In this document: in pieces, positions 47,481-60,720 of the stretch | How positions within the stretch are numbered: position 1 is the stretch's first letter | Layout of the letters: each line of letters starts with the position of its first letter | DNA from: Nageia nagi | Lineage: Eukaryota > Pinophyta | DNA length: 64,000 nt | NCBI GenBank assembly: GCA_050084985.1 | Contig: JBITNC010000001.1 | Location: 22,630,001 to 22,694,000 of the forward strand | Direction of reading: 5' to 3' | Notes under the pieces: generated by a model | The model's input: the letters and a program-made list of their open reading frames with translations, nothing else | Database searches by the model: none | What the model was told of the DNA's origin: nothing | Position numbers and translations under genes: made by a program

Positions 47481-49100
47481 CCATAGTCTTCTTCTTACCC
47501 TAGGGGTGGATCATTAGGAAAATAAATTTCTTGGTTTGGGAAATGAGCTTACTGCATTATTTTGCAGTAACCAAAGAGATAGCCATAGGAGGTGGTACCT
47601 CTGGTATCTTTTATAACTTATTTCCTAAAGTAATAATAACAGCATAAGGATGAGACTCATACATAGCATGATGCTTCCATAAGTATGGTTGTCCTAATAA
47701 TACATCAAAAATATCAATAGGATCAATGTCACATAATACCTCATCTGTGAAGGGCTTGATGCTATAGGGAAGTTAGCACTACTAGCTGACATGGAGATCT
47801 CATCCTTGGTGAAGCCACCCGATGGTGTATGGATGTGGGTGAGCTATGGTTGGCAAGCCCAACTGCTTCATGGTGTCTGTTAAAATGAGGTTCTTTAGGC
47901 TCCCATTATCGACCATGAACTATATAGGGGAGCCCTTTACCCACATTTGGGAGTGGAAGAGACATTCCTCCTCCTCTAGATCTTCCAGTTCCTCCTTCTG
48001 GACCTTTATAGTGGCAACAGTGGTGTTGGGTTCTACATCAATAATCTATTTCCCCTTTTCATTCCCTTTTCAAGTTTTTATTTGGAGTGAGAGCATGCAT
48101 CTGACTCAGAATCCCTCATCTTGACCACTAGTGATTGCTTGGCCTGACACTCACTTGTGTTGTGAGTGGAGCTCTTATGGAACTCACACCATTTTCTCAT
48201 GTCCTTTGGCTTTGCAATGTTGTTCTTTTCTTGTGGCTTTGATGGGTTATCTTTGGCCACCATACCTTGGCTCTATTCTTTGTTTTGTAGTTTGGAAGCA
48301 CCTTTCCCTTGCTTTTGATTCGTAGATCCAAAGTCTCACTTCTTCTATTTGATTTTTTGCTCAATCTTGGCAGCATACCGGTATGTCGTACCAAGCAAGG
48401 AGATGTTGAGGAACTCCATTTCCTCTTGAATGTATCTATGCAAATAGCTATGATACTTTAGCACCAAATGTTTCTTTGAATCTTTGATACCCAACTTTGT
48501 GCGTAGGGTATGGAATAGATTCATCAGCTCATGCACATCTTGATTTCTTTATTATCACAACGTGGTCCATTGTATGTACTTATCCTCATAGCTCCCCATG
48601 GGATAGTACTATTCCTTGATGGCATCTTGAAAAGAATTTCAAGTTGGTACAACCAAGAATAGGGAGGGTATCATCTGGTTCTTATTCTCATAGTAGGTTT
48701 CCCATCAGTCTTTAACATGGGGGGTAGCTTTGAGGAGTGCAAAAATAATCTTCTCCCAATCTGAAAAGTCATGCATAGAGAAATATCCTTCTAATAGATT
48801 CAACCATCTATCTACAACATCGACATCTATTTGACCTTCAAATATGGAAATGTCAAAATTTACTTGTACCTTAAAAGGAGTCGTAACTCCAGAGTGGCTA
48901 CTAGATGTAGGTGCACTGTCGATGGGTAGCTATTGAAGGATCTGAGCAAAGTTATCCATCATTGCATTCCTTTATTTTTCGAGGGCCTCCTCGAGCAATA
49001 TTTTGATAGGATCTCCTACTCCCTCATTTTTCTTTTCATCCCCCATGGGAATTCATTGAGGTTTATGAAGCTAATCTTGCAAAGGTTCCACCAGATCAAG
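47481..49100 (-). pseudogene. Gypsy C gag and protease
   Basis: Minus-strand gag pieces (LFHTLRTKLGIKDSKKHLVL, 48345-48536) and a Cys-His motif WCEFHKSSTHNTSECQAKQS (about 48125-48190). The protease region is at about 47880-47935, with MVDNGSLKNLI in place of the usual V-D-S/T-G-S/A. It continues to an LLGQPYLWKHHAMYE-like segment near 47650-47700. Several stops and frameshifts are present. Confidence 0.75.
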
Positions 49101-49158
49101 CCCTAGCTCCTTATACCCCGACCTCGTTGGGGACATGCAAAGAAGGATCGAGAAAAAA

Positions 49159-49177
49159 CAAACCGCTCTGATACCAC
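49159..49177 (-). other. Gypsy C primer-binding site
   Basis: TGGTATCAGAGCGGTTTG on the minus strand, one base from the 5' LTR. It matches the initiator tRNA-Met 3' end. Confidence 0.85.
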
Positions 49178-49786
49178 TGATCTGGATTTATGTAGGAATG
49201 CAATATAATAAACATATAACCATAAATATAGAGATGCAGTGGAAATAACACTTCATTTCATTAGTGTCAAAGAATGAAATTTGCTTATAGATAGAATGGA
49301 AATAAAACTAGCTAGGGCACTGGTAGCTATCTCTGAGAAGAGACGTTGTAGTACAAGCCTCTAAACTGAGTTACAATGAAGCTTGAGGGCCTATTTATTA
49401 TTGAGAAATAATGGAGAACCCTAAACATCCCAAAAACCTAACCCTAGGAGATGAAGCACCAAAACTATGGGCCCCGTTTGGGTAAATTGATGTTTCAACT
49501 TCCTAGGGACGTAACTTTGGCATACTATCTCTGTTTGATACACATGATACATCATTAAAAAGCTCTATCCAAGGACTACAACTTTTAGGATGAATTTCAT
49601 TCCATGAGACTTATTGGAAAAATGATGCCCAAAAAACATCATTTAGGGCCTCAAAATGGCTCTGGAAGTTCAAGACCCAAAAAATTGCTAAAAATAGTAG
49701 GTTATGCCGAAACTGATAAACTGAAAGAGACAATGGTGGGGGCCCAAGTGGAATAGGTGGTTGGCCACCAATATCCACCTGGATCA
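49178..49786 (-). repeat. Gypsy C 5' LTR
   Basis: 609 bp, the partner of 45322-45928. It is followed by the TSD CCATC. Confidence 0.95.
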
Positions 49787-49930
49787 CCATCATATAAGGA
49801 AAATATTTAAATGAATTCATTTTGCATATCATCCCATACTCATGTCTCTTGTGCTCAATTCTTAATGAATATACCATGCTTTAGGGATAGTTCCTAAGGT
49901 CTAGTAAAATATATGGATCCAAATGGTTGG
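49787..49930 (-). pseudogene. LINE remnant, right part
   Basis: The continuation, on the minus strand, of the LINE sequence interrupted by Gypsy C. Coding signal is weak and its right limit is uncertain. Confidence 0.4.
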
Positions 49931-50457
49931 ATTTGGATTCCCTTATTTTTCCAAACTAACTGATATTGAATAATGCATGTTGGTGGACTTCAATTACCAT
50001 CATATTGAACTACTATATTTTTATTTCAAATGGATTTTCAAATTGTAATGTAATGTGGTATATTATTTATTTCTAGGGTTCAAAAAAGGTTGTATGTGTG
50101 TTTCATGATCTATATGTTGTGGCTTTAAAGTATCATTTAGTGGGTTGATTTGACTATTTTCATAAGATAAAATCATTTGCTTTTGTTCTATAAAATTAGT
50201 TAAGGATATTATTTCTCCATATATTTGAAGGGTATTATGGTAGACTGCTTTTAAAATTTTAAATGCTCTTTTAAAAGGGGTAGTCTTGGACACTCTTTGA
50301 GGGGATATTTCATGGTCACTAGTGTTCCATAATATTTTTTTTTTTTTTTTGATTCTTCTTCTAAATTTTTATTATGAATGTTCAATTATCTATCTTTAGT
50401 GGGGTTGATATAGTCTATAGAGCCATATGATTCTTTCCTTACAAATATATTATATAG
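49931..50457. other. Spacer between LINE remnant and Copia 2
   Basis: AT-rich, with a 14-bp T-run near 50336-50350. No gene recognised. Confidence 0.35.
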
Positions 50458-51166
50458 TGTTGATGAGTATAGAGACTCATTAATGGGCTAAGTTTGAATT
50501 TCTAAGTGTCTAATTCTGATTGGTGCATAGGGGCACAATCCTAAAAGCTCAATCAATTGGTATGTAGATCAATTAATGGGGTATTTTGGGTGGTATAATA
50601 ATATTTGATCTGCTAAAGGCTGATCATGGGGTGCTAAATGATATGATGTAGGTCAATCAAAAAATATTGAGTATTAAAATCCATTTTAGGCAGTCAAAAT
50701 CACATTTCTTCAAGCCTTAATTTCATGGATGGAAGTTACAATTAATTAGTACATTTTTCCATAGATTTCTTAACCATTATAAGGTCAAAATAGGATGGTA
50801 GCTCACCTATAAATTAAGGAGCTTGGATTAAAGCTATGATCTAGTTTTAAGCTTGTAGCTTATGATTTTATGTTTATTTTATTTTGAGAGATTTGTAGTG
50901 AGGTTATGCTTGTAATGCAAAGGAATGGATCATAGGAAGATTATGTTGTTGTTGTATTTCTTAGAATACTTGGAAGATTGATGCAATAAAAGGGTTGAAA
51001 GCTTCTTCATGGATGTTATCCATATCAGGTGAGCCACATTAATCTCTTACGTCTCTTAGTTGATGTGTTTACTTACTATTTTTCCTCAGTTATCTTGCTA
51101 TTTATTTTTTCAAGGAGTAGGAGGATTAATTATTTAACATTTATATGAAAATATTTAATCCTAATA
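50458..51166 (+). repeat. Copia 2 5' LTR
   Basis: Starts TGTTGATG and ends CTAATA (for CTAACA). It contains the U5 segment GGTGAGCCACATTAATCTC (51028-51046), akin to that of the solo LTRs at 592 and 18222. Confidence 0.75.
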
Positions 51167-51189
51167 GGTGGTATTTGATATTGTTATTT

Positions 51190-52130
51190 TGTTGGGTTGG
51201 TTGGTGAATCTTGTTTGTAGATTTGGACCAAGAGGAGAAATTGGTAGAAGAAAGAAGGATAAAGGTAAAAAGATTTAATGGGAAAGGTTTTCAACTTTTT
51301 AAAATACAAATGGAGGACTAACTCTACCAAAAGGATGTCTACCAACCTCTTGAAAACAAATCTAAGAAACCTTCATCAATGAAAGATGAAGAGAAGGATT
51401 TTTGGATAGAAAAGATTTGGGTGATATTATAATTTTTTTAAGCTCTAATATAGGCTTCAATATTTTATATGAGAAAAATACTAACAATGTAATGAAGATA
51501 TGTTCCAAAATGTATGAAAATCCAGCTTCCTCAAATAGGATATACTTAAGGAAAAAAGTATTTAACATGAATATGAATGAAAAGAGTTCAGTACAAGATA
51601 ATGTTAATTTGTTCAACATGGTAAAAAATGAATTAACCTTAGTGAAACTTGAGTTTGATGATGAAATAAAAGCATTTTTAATATTGTGTTATCTTCTTGA
51701 TAGTTAGAATAAATTTGTTATATTTATTAATAACTCTTATTCAAATGTAAAGTTAGTCTTTGATGAAGTTATTGGAATCATTATACATCTACAAGTTAAA
51801 GTTCCAATATTGCTCTCATGGTTGAGACAAGGGAAAGAGGAAGAAGCAAGTTAAGAGGTAAATCTAAAGGGAAATCATAATTAAAAGGTAAAAATAAATT
51901 GGAATATTGGTATTATGGTAAAATGATTCAGCTTAAAAAGGAATATTAGAATATAAAGGGAAATTCGAAAAGGAAACTAATAAAAATGAAAGCACTATTA
52001 ATAAAGAAGAACATAGTCAGTGAAATATTATAAGATGACTTGATAGTGTTTCTTGATAGGAATGGTGACTATTAGGTAATTAATTTAGGTGCTTCCTTTC
52101 ATGCTACCAAACATAAAGAAAGAAAATGAA
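51190..52130 (+). pseudogene. Copia 2 gag and protease start
   Basis: The frame at 51402-51707 contains KVFNMNMNEKSSVQDNVNLF and VKLEFDDEIKAFLILCYLLD, diagnostic of Tnt1-like Copia gag. The zinc knuckle region (about 51897-51945) reads EYWYYGKMIQLKKEY, with all three expected Cys changed to Tyr. At about 52082-52110 the protease active-site region reads INLGASFHAT (usual D-S-G-A-S). Confidence 0.8.
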
Positions 52131-54765
52131 AGAAGTATATTAATGTCCTCAAGTGATCAAAAGTGGTCAATGGGACTAGAAAGTACAATCATGTAAATGA
52201 AGCCAGCAAGCCCTAGTGGGTGCATTTAGAGAAAATATAAAAGAATAAACAAATACAACTATATAAAAGAATCTTGAACCTTTAAAAAAGTGAGGAATAC
52301 AAAAACCAAGGCTCCCTAGGGAATGTTGCTTTGATCCTCACTATGGGGAGCATATGATGATACTCTCTATTCTAGGGAAAGCTCATACATTATCACCATG
52401 GGATGTATCTTTGATACTACTACTAGAGGAGAAGAAGGATATCATCTAATGCATCAATGAAGGATCCTTGATGCTCTATGTACATCTCCTATCCAATATG
52501 GTGGATGTAGGTGATCCTCCTAGTGTCTCCTATGAGTGAGCTTAGGAGAAGAGGCATAAAAAAATGACATGATGAATCAATACCCAAGTGGATGCTAAGC
52601 ATGAGCTAGAAGTTATCCCCTTAAGAGGTGGGCCTCTCAAAAGTACAAAGCCAAACATTGTTGATCAAGATAATTAATGAATGTGTTCAAATATTTGGGT
52701 GAGTCTCAAAAAAGGTAATAATAGCATCCTCAAATCTCATAGTAAACTAGACATCAAAAAATGAAATGGATATTGGAATCAATCTCAAGAGAGAAAAGAT
52801 GATAGACTTGAAGGTCTCTATCTCTATGATGGTCTATCTTGATCCTTAACTACTATGAACATACTTGAAACTAACCAAGTGCTAATCTTAATCCAAGAGG
52901 AAGATGCAAACTAATGTATCCATGTGGCTAGATTAACCCCCTATCTTACTAGACATAATGATGAGTATAATAGTTTAGTTTGGGATTTAGTGGCTATGGG
53001 GAGACACCCAAGTAATGTGAATATAAGATTTATAGATATTCTCACAAATCATTTTGAGGGAGGTTGATACTATTTGTGGTGAACCCACATGAGGTGAAGG
53101 TTGGCTATCTAATGAAAAATAAAATCTTGAAAGCATATCACACACCTAAGCAAACCAACATCATTTGTAACCTTGGATAGATAACTCAATGAGGAAGCTA
53201 GGGATTTAACTAGGAGTTTAACAAAACCATTCTCATAAGAAGATAAATTTTGAATACGATGAAGAAAGAGGATTATGTAACTAAGGGCCCAAACTAGAAT
53301 AGGTTGGCATCCAAAATCTATAAGGACAATAGAGTGTGGGACTTTAATCTTACTCCAAATGAAGCATTATAGGAAGATGATCCTGATCCTCTCTATTTAT
53401 GTCTAGTTAGCTACCAACAAGTTGCATCTTGAAACCTCTAGTCCATACCAAGATGTGGAATAAATCTAATTTATATAGAATGTCTTGAAAGTGTAATTGG
53501 AAGCACTACCTCTCAAAATTGGACAAGGATGCATACCCTCAATGAAATTTGGGTGATCCTATTAATCTCATTGAGAATTTGGGATCTGAAAAGAGCACTT
53601 CCAATTATGTAAAAGAGGGCATAGTTTCTATACAACTATCATTAAAGCTAAGCTATGTTTAATCCACCATGGCCTTCAAAACATTAAATCCCACAACCTT
53701 AGTCTTGTTAAGGTTCACTGTCAACTCCTACCTAACACTAAACCTATTAAGACTATTAAGAAAAGTCTACACACCCTCTTGTATAAATAAGTAACAAAAC
53801 TCTTCTACCATGAAGAAGGTGTACACACTCAAACCCTATGGTCTCAAGGATAAAGACTCTAGATCATCTATATATAACCAAAACAAAGTCAAAAAGAGAG
53901 GGCAACCCTCTTTCACCCATATGGTGCTAAGAACATTGTTAAAGAGTCCATCTAAGGTATGAAATTGGCCTAAAAATGACACATATAAAGTTAAGATAGC
54001 CACCAAACCCTCCTTTGTTACTTCTAAAATTTTCAATCACTGCATGATTTTGTGTCAAGGGAGAGTGTCAAAGGCTTTCTTAAAGTCTACAAAATAGTAA
54101 AATATTAGAGACTAGGAATCTAACCTCCTTAATAATAGCCTTAAGTATGAAAATATGATCAAACATACATTAGTCTCTATAAAAATCAGCCTATACCATA
54201 TCTCAAAACCACCTAGAGATACCCCTCTAGGATCATGGCATACAACTTGGCCAGGGTGTGACCAATCATGATGGTGTAATAATTTCTCAGGTCATTAGGA
54301 CTATTGATCTTAAATATGGGGTGAGTGATGTTGGAAGTCCAAGAATAAGGTAAATCAAAGCAAATAACATTTTTTAAGAGTGGAACAAGGATGGGGGGAG
54401 GGTTTGGATGGTATGCTTAAGGAATTTGGATTAAAATTTTCAATGTCCATGGCCTTCCCCAAGTTTAGTTTTTGAATGATAGAATGGATGAGGGAGGATA
54501 AGAAAAAGTCTAAAGTGAGGGGGAAAATGGATAGGAGTGAGTGGGGAATGTTCACCAAAAGTGTAGAGGCGAGACACATACTCCTTCTAAGCATGGAGAG
54601 AAATAGAATTTGTGAGATATTCTTTAGGTAAGAAGGATCACAAAAAGGATTTTGGGTTAGAATGAAGTGAAGAGATGATCTCTATTCTCCTTTTGTATAA
54701 GAAGTGACATTTTTTAGTCTTGAGGAGGCAATGGTAGGATCGATGGAGCACGGAGGTGGAGGTAG
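52131..54765 (-). mobile_element. LINE inserted in Copia 2
   Basis: Minus-strand LINE RT in pieces: TIMIGHTLAKLYAMILE (near 54225-54275), YFVDFKKAFDTLP (near 54075-54115), and the frame 53836-54036 with LEVTKEGLVAILTLYVSFLG, TIWVKEGCPLFLTLFWLYID and DDLESL. This corresponds to the block before the LINE catalytic box. It splits the Copia 2 protease from its continuation at about 54766. Ends, poly-A tail and TSD could not be fixed. Confidence 0.75.
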
Positions 54766-57765
54766 ATCTATAATGACTATAGTCAAGTACTATTAGGTAA
54801 TGTACATCCATGCAAGATTATTGGTAGTTGTAATATAAATATGAAATTACCTAATGGAACATAATGGAATTTAACTGAAATAATACACATCCCTAATATT
54901 ACAAGAAATATCATATCTATAAGTAAATTGGATAAATAAGGATATATGATTGAATTTAGTAATTCTTCTTGGAAGATTTCAAAGCATTCAATGGTGCTTG
55001 CAAAGTGTATCATGGTAGGCACTCTTTATTTCTTTTAAATATCTTTTATTATTCTATAAATCTAGTATTTGTAGGTGAAGATGCAACTCTATGGCATAAT
55101 ATACTTGGACACATGGGTGATAAGGGTATGAAATATCTACACTCTATAAGTTGCGTTCTAATATAAGAGAAGTTGCCATAGGATTTTATGAAGATCACCA
55201 TGTGTATGATAAACAAAGAAGAGTTAGCTTTCTAAAACTAGAGAAAGGGAATAAAAATGAAGTTAGAGTTGGTTCATACAATTATGCAGGTTCCTGCATA
55301 AGTAATTTCACTTGGTGTATCTTCTTACTTTGTTACTTTTATTGATGAATCTATAAGAAATAATGGGTCTATTACATTATGATAAATTTGATGTGTTTAA
55401 GATTTGAAAAGTATTAGTTGAAAATCAAATAGGTTAAAAGTTGAAATATCTCAAATCTAATTATGGTGCTGAATTTTGTAGTAAATAATTTGACATATTT
55501 TGTACACATAATAACATTACAATAATAAAGTAGTTCCAAAAACACCTCAAGGAAATGGGGTTGCAAAAAGAATGAATAAGACCATATTGGAATGGGCTAT
55601 AAGAATGAGGATATATTTAGTTTTACCTTTATATATTTGGTCCAATGTAGTTGATACTATTATTTAATTGATTAACTAGGGTCCATATACTACTTTAGAT
55701 GGAGGCATTGTAGAGGAGATGTAGATAGGTAAAAGGGTAAATTAATCATTCCTCATAGTCTTTGGTTATGAGGTTTTTATACACATTAATAAAAAAAAAA
55801 AAAAACTTAATGGAAAGTATCAAAAATGCTACTTCATTGGGGATCATATTGATAGTTTATATTTCAAATTATGGGATGTTGATAATTGGAAATCATTAGA
55901 AGTAGAGATGTAATATTTAATGAGAAATGTATGTACAAAGATAGGTTGCAAGTTGAGAAAAATAAAAAGTGAGAGGAACCAATATTTCTAACTCTTGATG
56001 ATGTTGATAAGCATGAGAAACCTAAAGATAAAAGCAAACCTCTTCCACAAAAACAAACCTAAACTCCACCTATAGTTGTGAAGAGATCTTCTAGAGCTAG
56101 TAGACCTCCTAAACCTTATTCTCCTTCTCTTTACTATGTGATTTATACTAAAAGTGGTGAGCTTGAGTATTTTTATGAAGACATAAAATAAGTATATGGA
56201 TTAAGTAGGAGATTGGTGTAAAGGAAGAGATGGACTCTTTACTTCAATACCAAACTTGGAGTTTGGTTTAGCTTCCTAAAGGTAAAAGAGCACTAACTAA
56301 TAAATTGGTGTACATGTTAAAGGAAGAGGGAGATAGTCAAATAGGTATAAATGAATATATGTGGTAAAAGGTTTTTATCAAAGGAATGGTATAGACATTG
56401 ATGAGATATTTTTTTTATTATTATAAAAATTATGTTCATTAGAGCAATATTGAGTATTGTGGCTAATGAAAATATATTTCTTGAATAATTGGATGTAAAG
56501 ACAACTTTTCTTCATGGGGAATTGGAGGAGGAGATTTACATGTAACAAACTCAAGGTTTTAAGGTCAACCACAAGGTATGTAAGTTGGAAAAGAGCTTGT
56601 ATGGCCTCAAATAAGCTCCTAAATAATGGTACCTTAAATTTGACACTTTTGGGTAACTAATGAATTCACTAGCTATTAATTAGATCATTATGTGTGTTTT
56701 AAGAAGATAAATAATGGAAACTAAGTTATATTGCTTTTGTATGTGGATGATATGTTGGTATTAGGAACTAGTATATATGATATTATTTATATTAAAGAAT
56801 TTTTGCCTAAAACTTATGCAATGAAGGATTTGGATGAGGTTAAATCAATTATTGGAATGAATATCATTGTAGACAAAAAAACCCCATGCTAAAGTTAACT
56901 CAAGAAGATTACATTGAAAGGATGCTAAAATCATTTAATATGAAGGATGCAAAACATAATATTATGCCATTAGGAAGACATTTTAAACTCACTAAAAATT
57001 AAATTCCTAAGATAAATGAGTAATACCAATATATGAGTAGTGTTCTCTATGCTTTAATAGTTAAGAGTTCAATGTATGGAATGGTATGTACTAGAAAATA
57101 TATATCACAAGCATTCAAAGTTGTAAGTAGGTTTTTGAACAATCTAAGAAAGGATCATTGAGAAGCAATTAAGTGGATTCTTAGGTATTTGAGGGATACT
57201 TCTCATTAATATTTTTGTTTTAAATGTTACTTGTTTGCAAGGTTGTGTTGATTCATATATGGAAAATGATCTTGATGGTGGGAGAAACACTAAAAGCTAT
57301 GTCTTTACCATTGGTGGTATATTATTTAGTTGGATCTTTAATCTCCAATAGGTTGTAGCTCTCTCAACCATCAAAGTTGAATACATTGTTGCTACATAGG
57401 CTAGTAAGGAGCTAATTTGGTTACAAAGGTTATTGAAGGAATTGTGTAAGGAGCAAGAAAATGCAAAGATATGGAGTGATAGTTAAAGTTATATCCATCT
57501 TATAAGGAAATCATCCTTTGATTCAACAACCAAGTACATTTATATTAGCTACTACTTCATTCAATCGACATTTGAATATGGTTAATTAAAAATAGGGAAT
57601 ATTCATACTTCAAAAATGTTGCAGATATGTTCACCAAAGTTTTCACAAAGGAGAAGTTGCACTTTTGCTCAACCTTGATTGAACTTAAAGAGTAAAGGTC
57701 AAAATGATAAGTTTTCAACATCTTGTTGTAGTGTGGTGCAATGGAATTAGTATTCAATTGGGATA
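54766..57765 (+). pseudogene. Copia 2 integrase, RT and RNase H remnants
   Basis: The pre-integrase block LWHNILGHMGDKGMKYLH is at 55090-55143. The integrase core is partly readable near 55380-55490 (..LVENQIG.., ..AEFCSK). RT is at about 56200-56900 with LLYVDDMLVLGTS (56727-56765). RNase H is at about 57280-57600, ending in VADMFTKVFTKEKLHF (57622-57669). Stops occur every few dozen codons. The domain order confirms Copia (integrase before RT). Confidence 0.85.
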
Positions 57766-58473
57766 TGGTTGAGTATAAAGTTTATGTCATGGCATAAATT
57801 TCAATTTATAAGACTCTATTTCTAATTGGTATGTAGGGGGTTAATCCTAAATGATCAATTGGTCAATCATTTAACTGGTATGGGGATCAATGAAGGGGAT
57901 ATTGTGTGCAATATAATATCAATCAATCTACTAGGGGTTGATCATGGAATACTAACTAGTCTAATGTAGTTTGATCAAAAATAAAGAGCACTAAACTCCA
58001 TTTTGAGTAGTCAAAATCATGTCTCTTCAAGCCTTAATTTTATAGATGTGAGTTACAGTTAGGTATAGACATTTTCCCCTAGATTTCTTGACCATTATAG
58101 GGTCAAATTGGGATGGTATATTTCTTATAAATTTAGGATCTTGTATTGAGGATATGATGTAGTTTTGATCTTGTAACTTATGATATGATTTTGCTCTTAG
58201 TTTGAGAGATTTGTAGTGAGGTTATGCTTATACTACAAAGGAAGGTTTTGTAGCTAGGTTATATTCTTGGAGTACTTAGGAGATTAATGTTATACCAGGG
58301 TTTAAAACTTCTCCATGTATGTAGCCCACATTAGGTGAACCACATTAACCTCTTACCTCCTTAGTGATATGTTCAATGGTTAATATATGTGCTTAGTTAT
58401 CTTGTTGTTTCCTTTGCCAAGGAGTAGGAGGACTAACTTATCAAATTTTATATGAAAATATTAAAATATAACA
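57766..58473 (+). repeat. Copia 2 3' LTR
   Basis: Partner of 50458-51166. It carries TAGGTGAACCACATTAACCTC at its U5 (58332-58352) and ends ..ATATAACA. Confidence 0.75.
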
Positions 58474-60720
58474 AGTATATCAATTAACATTGAGTCACTT
58501 CTATCTATACTACCATCATCACTACTAAAGTTGAAATTTTCAATGTATTTTTAGTCTATTCCTTTATTTAATCATATATGTGCTTCATACTCTTCATTTG
58601 AGAGGATCAACTCTTTTTGTTTATACTATTTATAAGTATATTATTATTGATAAATAATTCTAAATCTAACTAAGCCATATACTTTAAATTATTATTATCT
58701 ACCATGTTGATAACATCAATATTAGCTTGTGAATTAATTATTTCCAACTATAGGGATTTACATATTTTTCAACATGCCTAATGATCTTACTATTGATCTA
58801 TTTTATAATGAGATATTATATTAATTTGGTTCTAATGTTGGACATCCAAATTTTCTCCATGTTTCTGCTGGTAATAAATTGATGTTTTCTTATAGGTCAA
58901 CCATCATATTCATTTTTAATCTATTGTTTAGTTGCGCATCAATCAAAAAAAGTTTTTTTTTATGATTTATTTGTTTTTACATATGCTTTATTAGATCTTA
59001 TCATGATTTTTTTCAAATATTTTAAAATTTGATTGAGTTTTGATGTGAGATCATATTCTTTTAATAATGAATAAAATTCTTTTTGAAGTTGGGTTTCTTC
59101 TTTGGTCAAACTAGGATTATCTACTTGTTTTAGTTTGTACCCTTATTTTTGAAGTGTGTTAATGAGCTTCTAGGTGATTTTTCTAACTTATTTATATTCA
59201 TCAATATATGGGTATTTCTTTTCTAGTATTATTTGTTGGATGATAAGATCAGTGAATCCTAACATTTTAGTTCTTGATCAAGCCATGATACATGCAAAAG
59301 GCATAGTATATTGAGTCTATTGAGCTATTAGTTTTGTAGTTATTATGGTTATTTTTCCTTTCTACTTTGGTTTCTTTCTTTCACAAGTAAAAGGAACTCA
59401 AATCTTGAACATTTTATTTTCCATGTCATCATAAATTTTAGGGAATATAATGTACCCATGATCATTTATTTGTTTGCAATATTAGCATTTAAAAAATTAT
59501 TTAAGATGAAGATAGTAAATATGTCTATATGTAGTATCCCCAAAATTGAAACATTGAGTTGTTTAGCCTTGACTTCAACCTTGATTTTTGTATCCTCCAC
59601 CTCATCCCCTTCTATTCTATTAGTTACCATTCTTCTCTCTAGTGGGAAGAAGGTTATTATTATATTGATTCTTCAATGGTTGTGCTTATGTAATTTCTAC
59701 TATTAGGATATATGTACTACCCATTTCAACAACAAATAATATGATTTAGTTCAAATGATGGGTTGATATAATGATGGTTTTTAAAGTTGTATTAATGAGT
59801 CTATAATTTAGACTCATCCTTCAATTAGTTTCCTATTCATATACCCCTTAAAAATGCTTATATGTTGAATATGTATTCAAACAATTTGATGAGTTTTACT
59901 AATATGGATTACTTATTCTTATAGATATGAGTGATATTTCAAATGAAATATTAGTGTAGACACTCAAAATAAACCCTATATTTAATTTAATAAATAAATA
60001 AATAAAAAAGTATTTTTTCTAATATATATCACATTAAAATAATTGTTGATTAAGATTATGTAATATATGCACCGTGAACAATCTTAACCAAAGTAAATCA
60101 AGAACAGACTATGGGGATAGTCTGATCTCCAGAGAAGGTCGGTTCCTTATCTATTGGGTGTAGAAAAAGTAACAGGAAAGGAAATAAAAAGGAGTAGAGT
60201 GCAAGGAATTTAAGCAAAGGGCTTAGGGTAACAAGAGAGAAAGCAAAGGTGGATCACTAGTTCAGCGCGGGCTTTCACAGTGTGTGAAACCTTGGCCTGA
60301 ATCTAGTGTAGCAACTACAGTACAAGCTCTCACTCTCTAATAGTTTCCCAACTTTACTTTACCATGTAGCAGACACAGTTATACTAGCAACTTGCAATTA
60401 TCATTCAGGAAACAAGCTAAGCTGTCACGATGTAACCAAATTAAGAATGACAATTACGAGTGCTAGACAAGAAAGGTCAAGATGGTTTCATATTACTGAT
60501 AAAAACTGTAGGTCTTTGAGAACAGATGTAAAGAGCAATACTAGGTTTCTGACCCTTCTTTCACTTTATTTTCATATACTTATACTGCAGTAATGACAGT
60601 TATAAGAATTGCAGAATAGAAATGTTTATAAAAATGGCTTCAAGATTCTAGCCTTCTTTTAACTGATACTACCTACATACACCACTTGGTAGAACATTAC
60701 AAAAATGGGGCAAAGTGTAG
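58474..60720. other. Spacer, no gene recognised
   Basis: AT-rich to about 60000. From about 60070 the composition is more balanced and includes a purine-rich block (60160-60250). No frame that I can assign. The latter part could be the U3 of an LTR ending near 62615. Confidence 0.35.

Larger units (their letters stand above)
45322..49786 (-). mobile_element. Gypsy C: internally deleted Ty3/gypsy element
   Basis: LTRs at 45322-45928 and 49178-49786 with perfect TGATCT..AGATCA ends, TSD CCATC (45317-45321 and 49787-49791), and a primer-binding site matching initiator tRNA-Met (TGGTATCAGAGCGG, minus, ending at 49176). The polypurine tract is AAGGGGGGAGGAA (minus, 45929-45942). Order on the minus strand: gag with Cys-His motif (about 48.1-48.9 kb), protease (about 47.5-47.95 kb), RT (about 46.6-47.4 kb), integrase C-terminus and chromodomain-like tail (45.95-46.58 kb). 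RNase H and the integrase core are missing. LTR divergence is a few percent by eye. The element sits in a LINE remnant. Confidence 0.93.
50458..58473 (+). mobile_element. Copia 2: old LTR retrotransposon, plus orientation
   Basis: Diverged LTRs at about 50458-51166 and 57766-58473 (roughly 75-80% alike by eye). A decayed primer-binding site, TGGTATTTGA at 51169, stands for TGGTATCAGAGC. The internal order is gag, protease, integrase, RT, RNase H as in Copia. A minus-strand LINE interrupts it at about 52.13-54.77 kb. No clear TSD was found. Many stops and frameshifts make it the most decayed of the full-length elements here. Confidence 0.85.

Noticed and set aside
51169-58473. A 5-bp TSD for Copia 2
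   Set aside because: Bases next to the two LTRs (TATAG and AGTAT) do not match. The ends are too decayed to decide.
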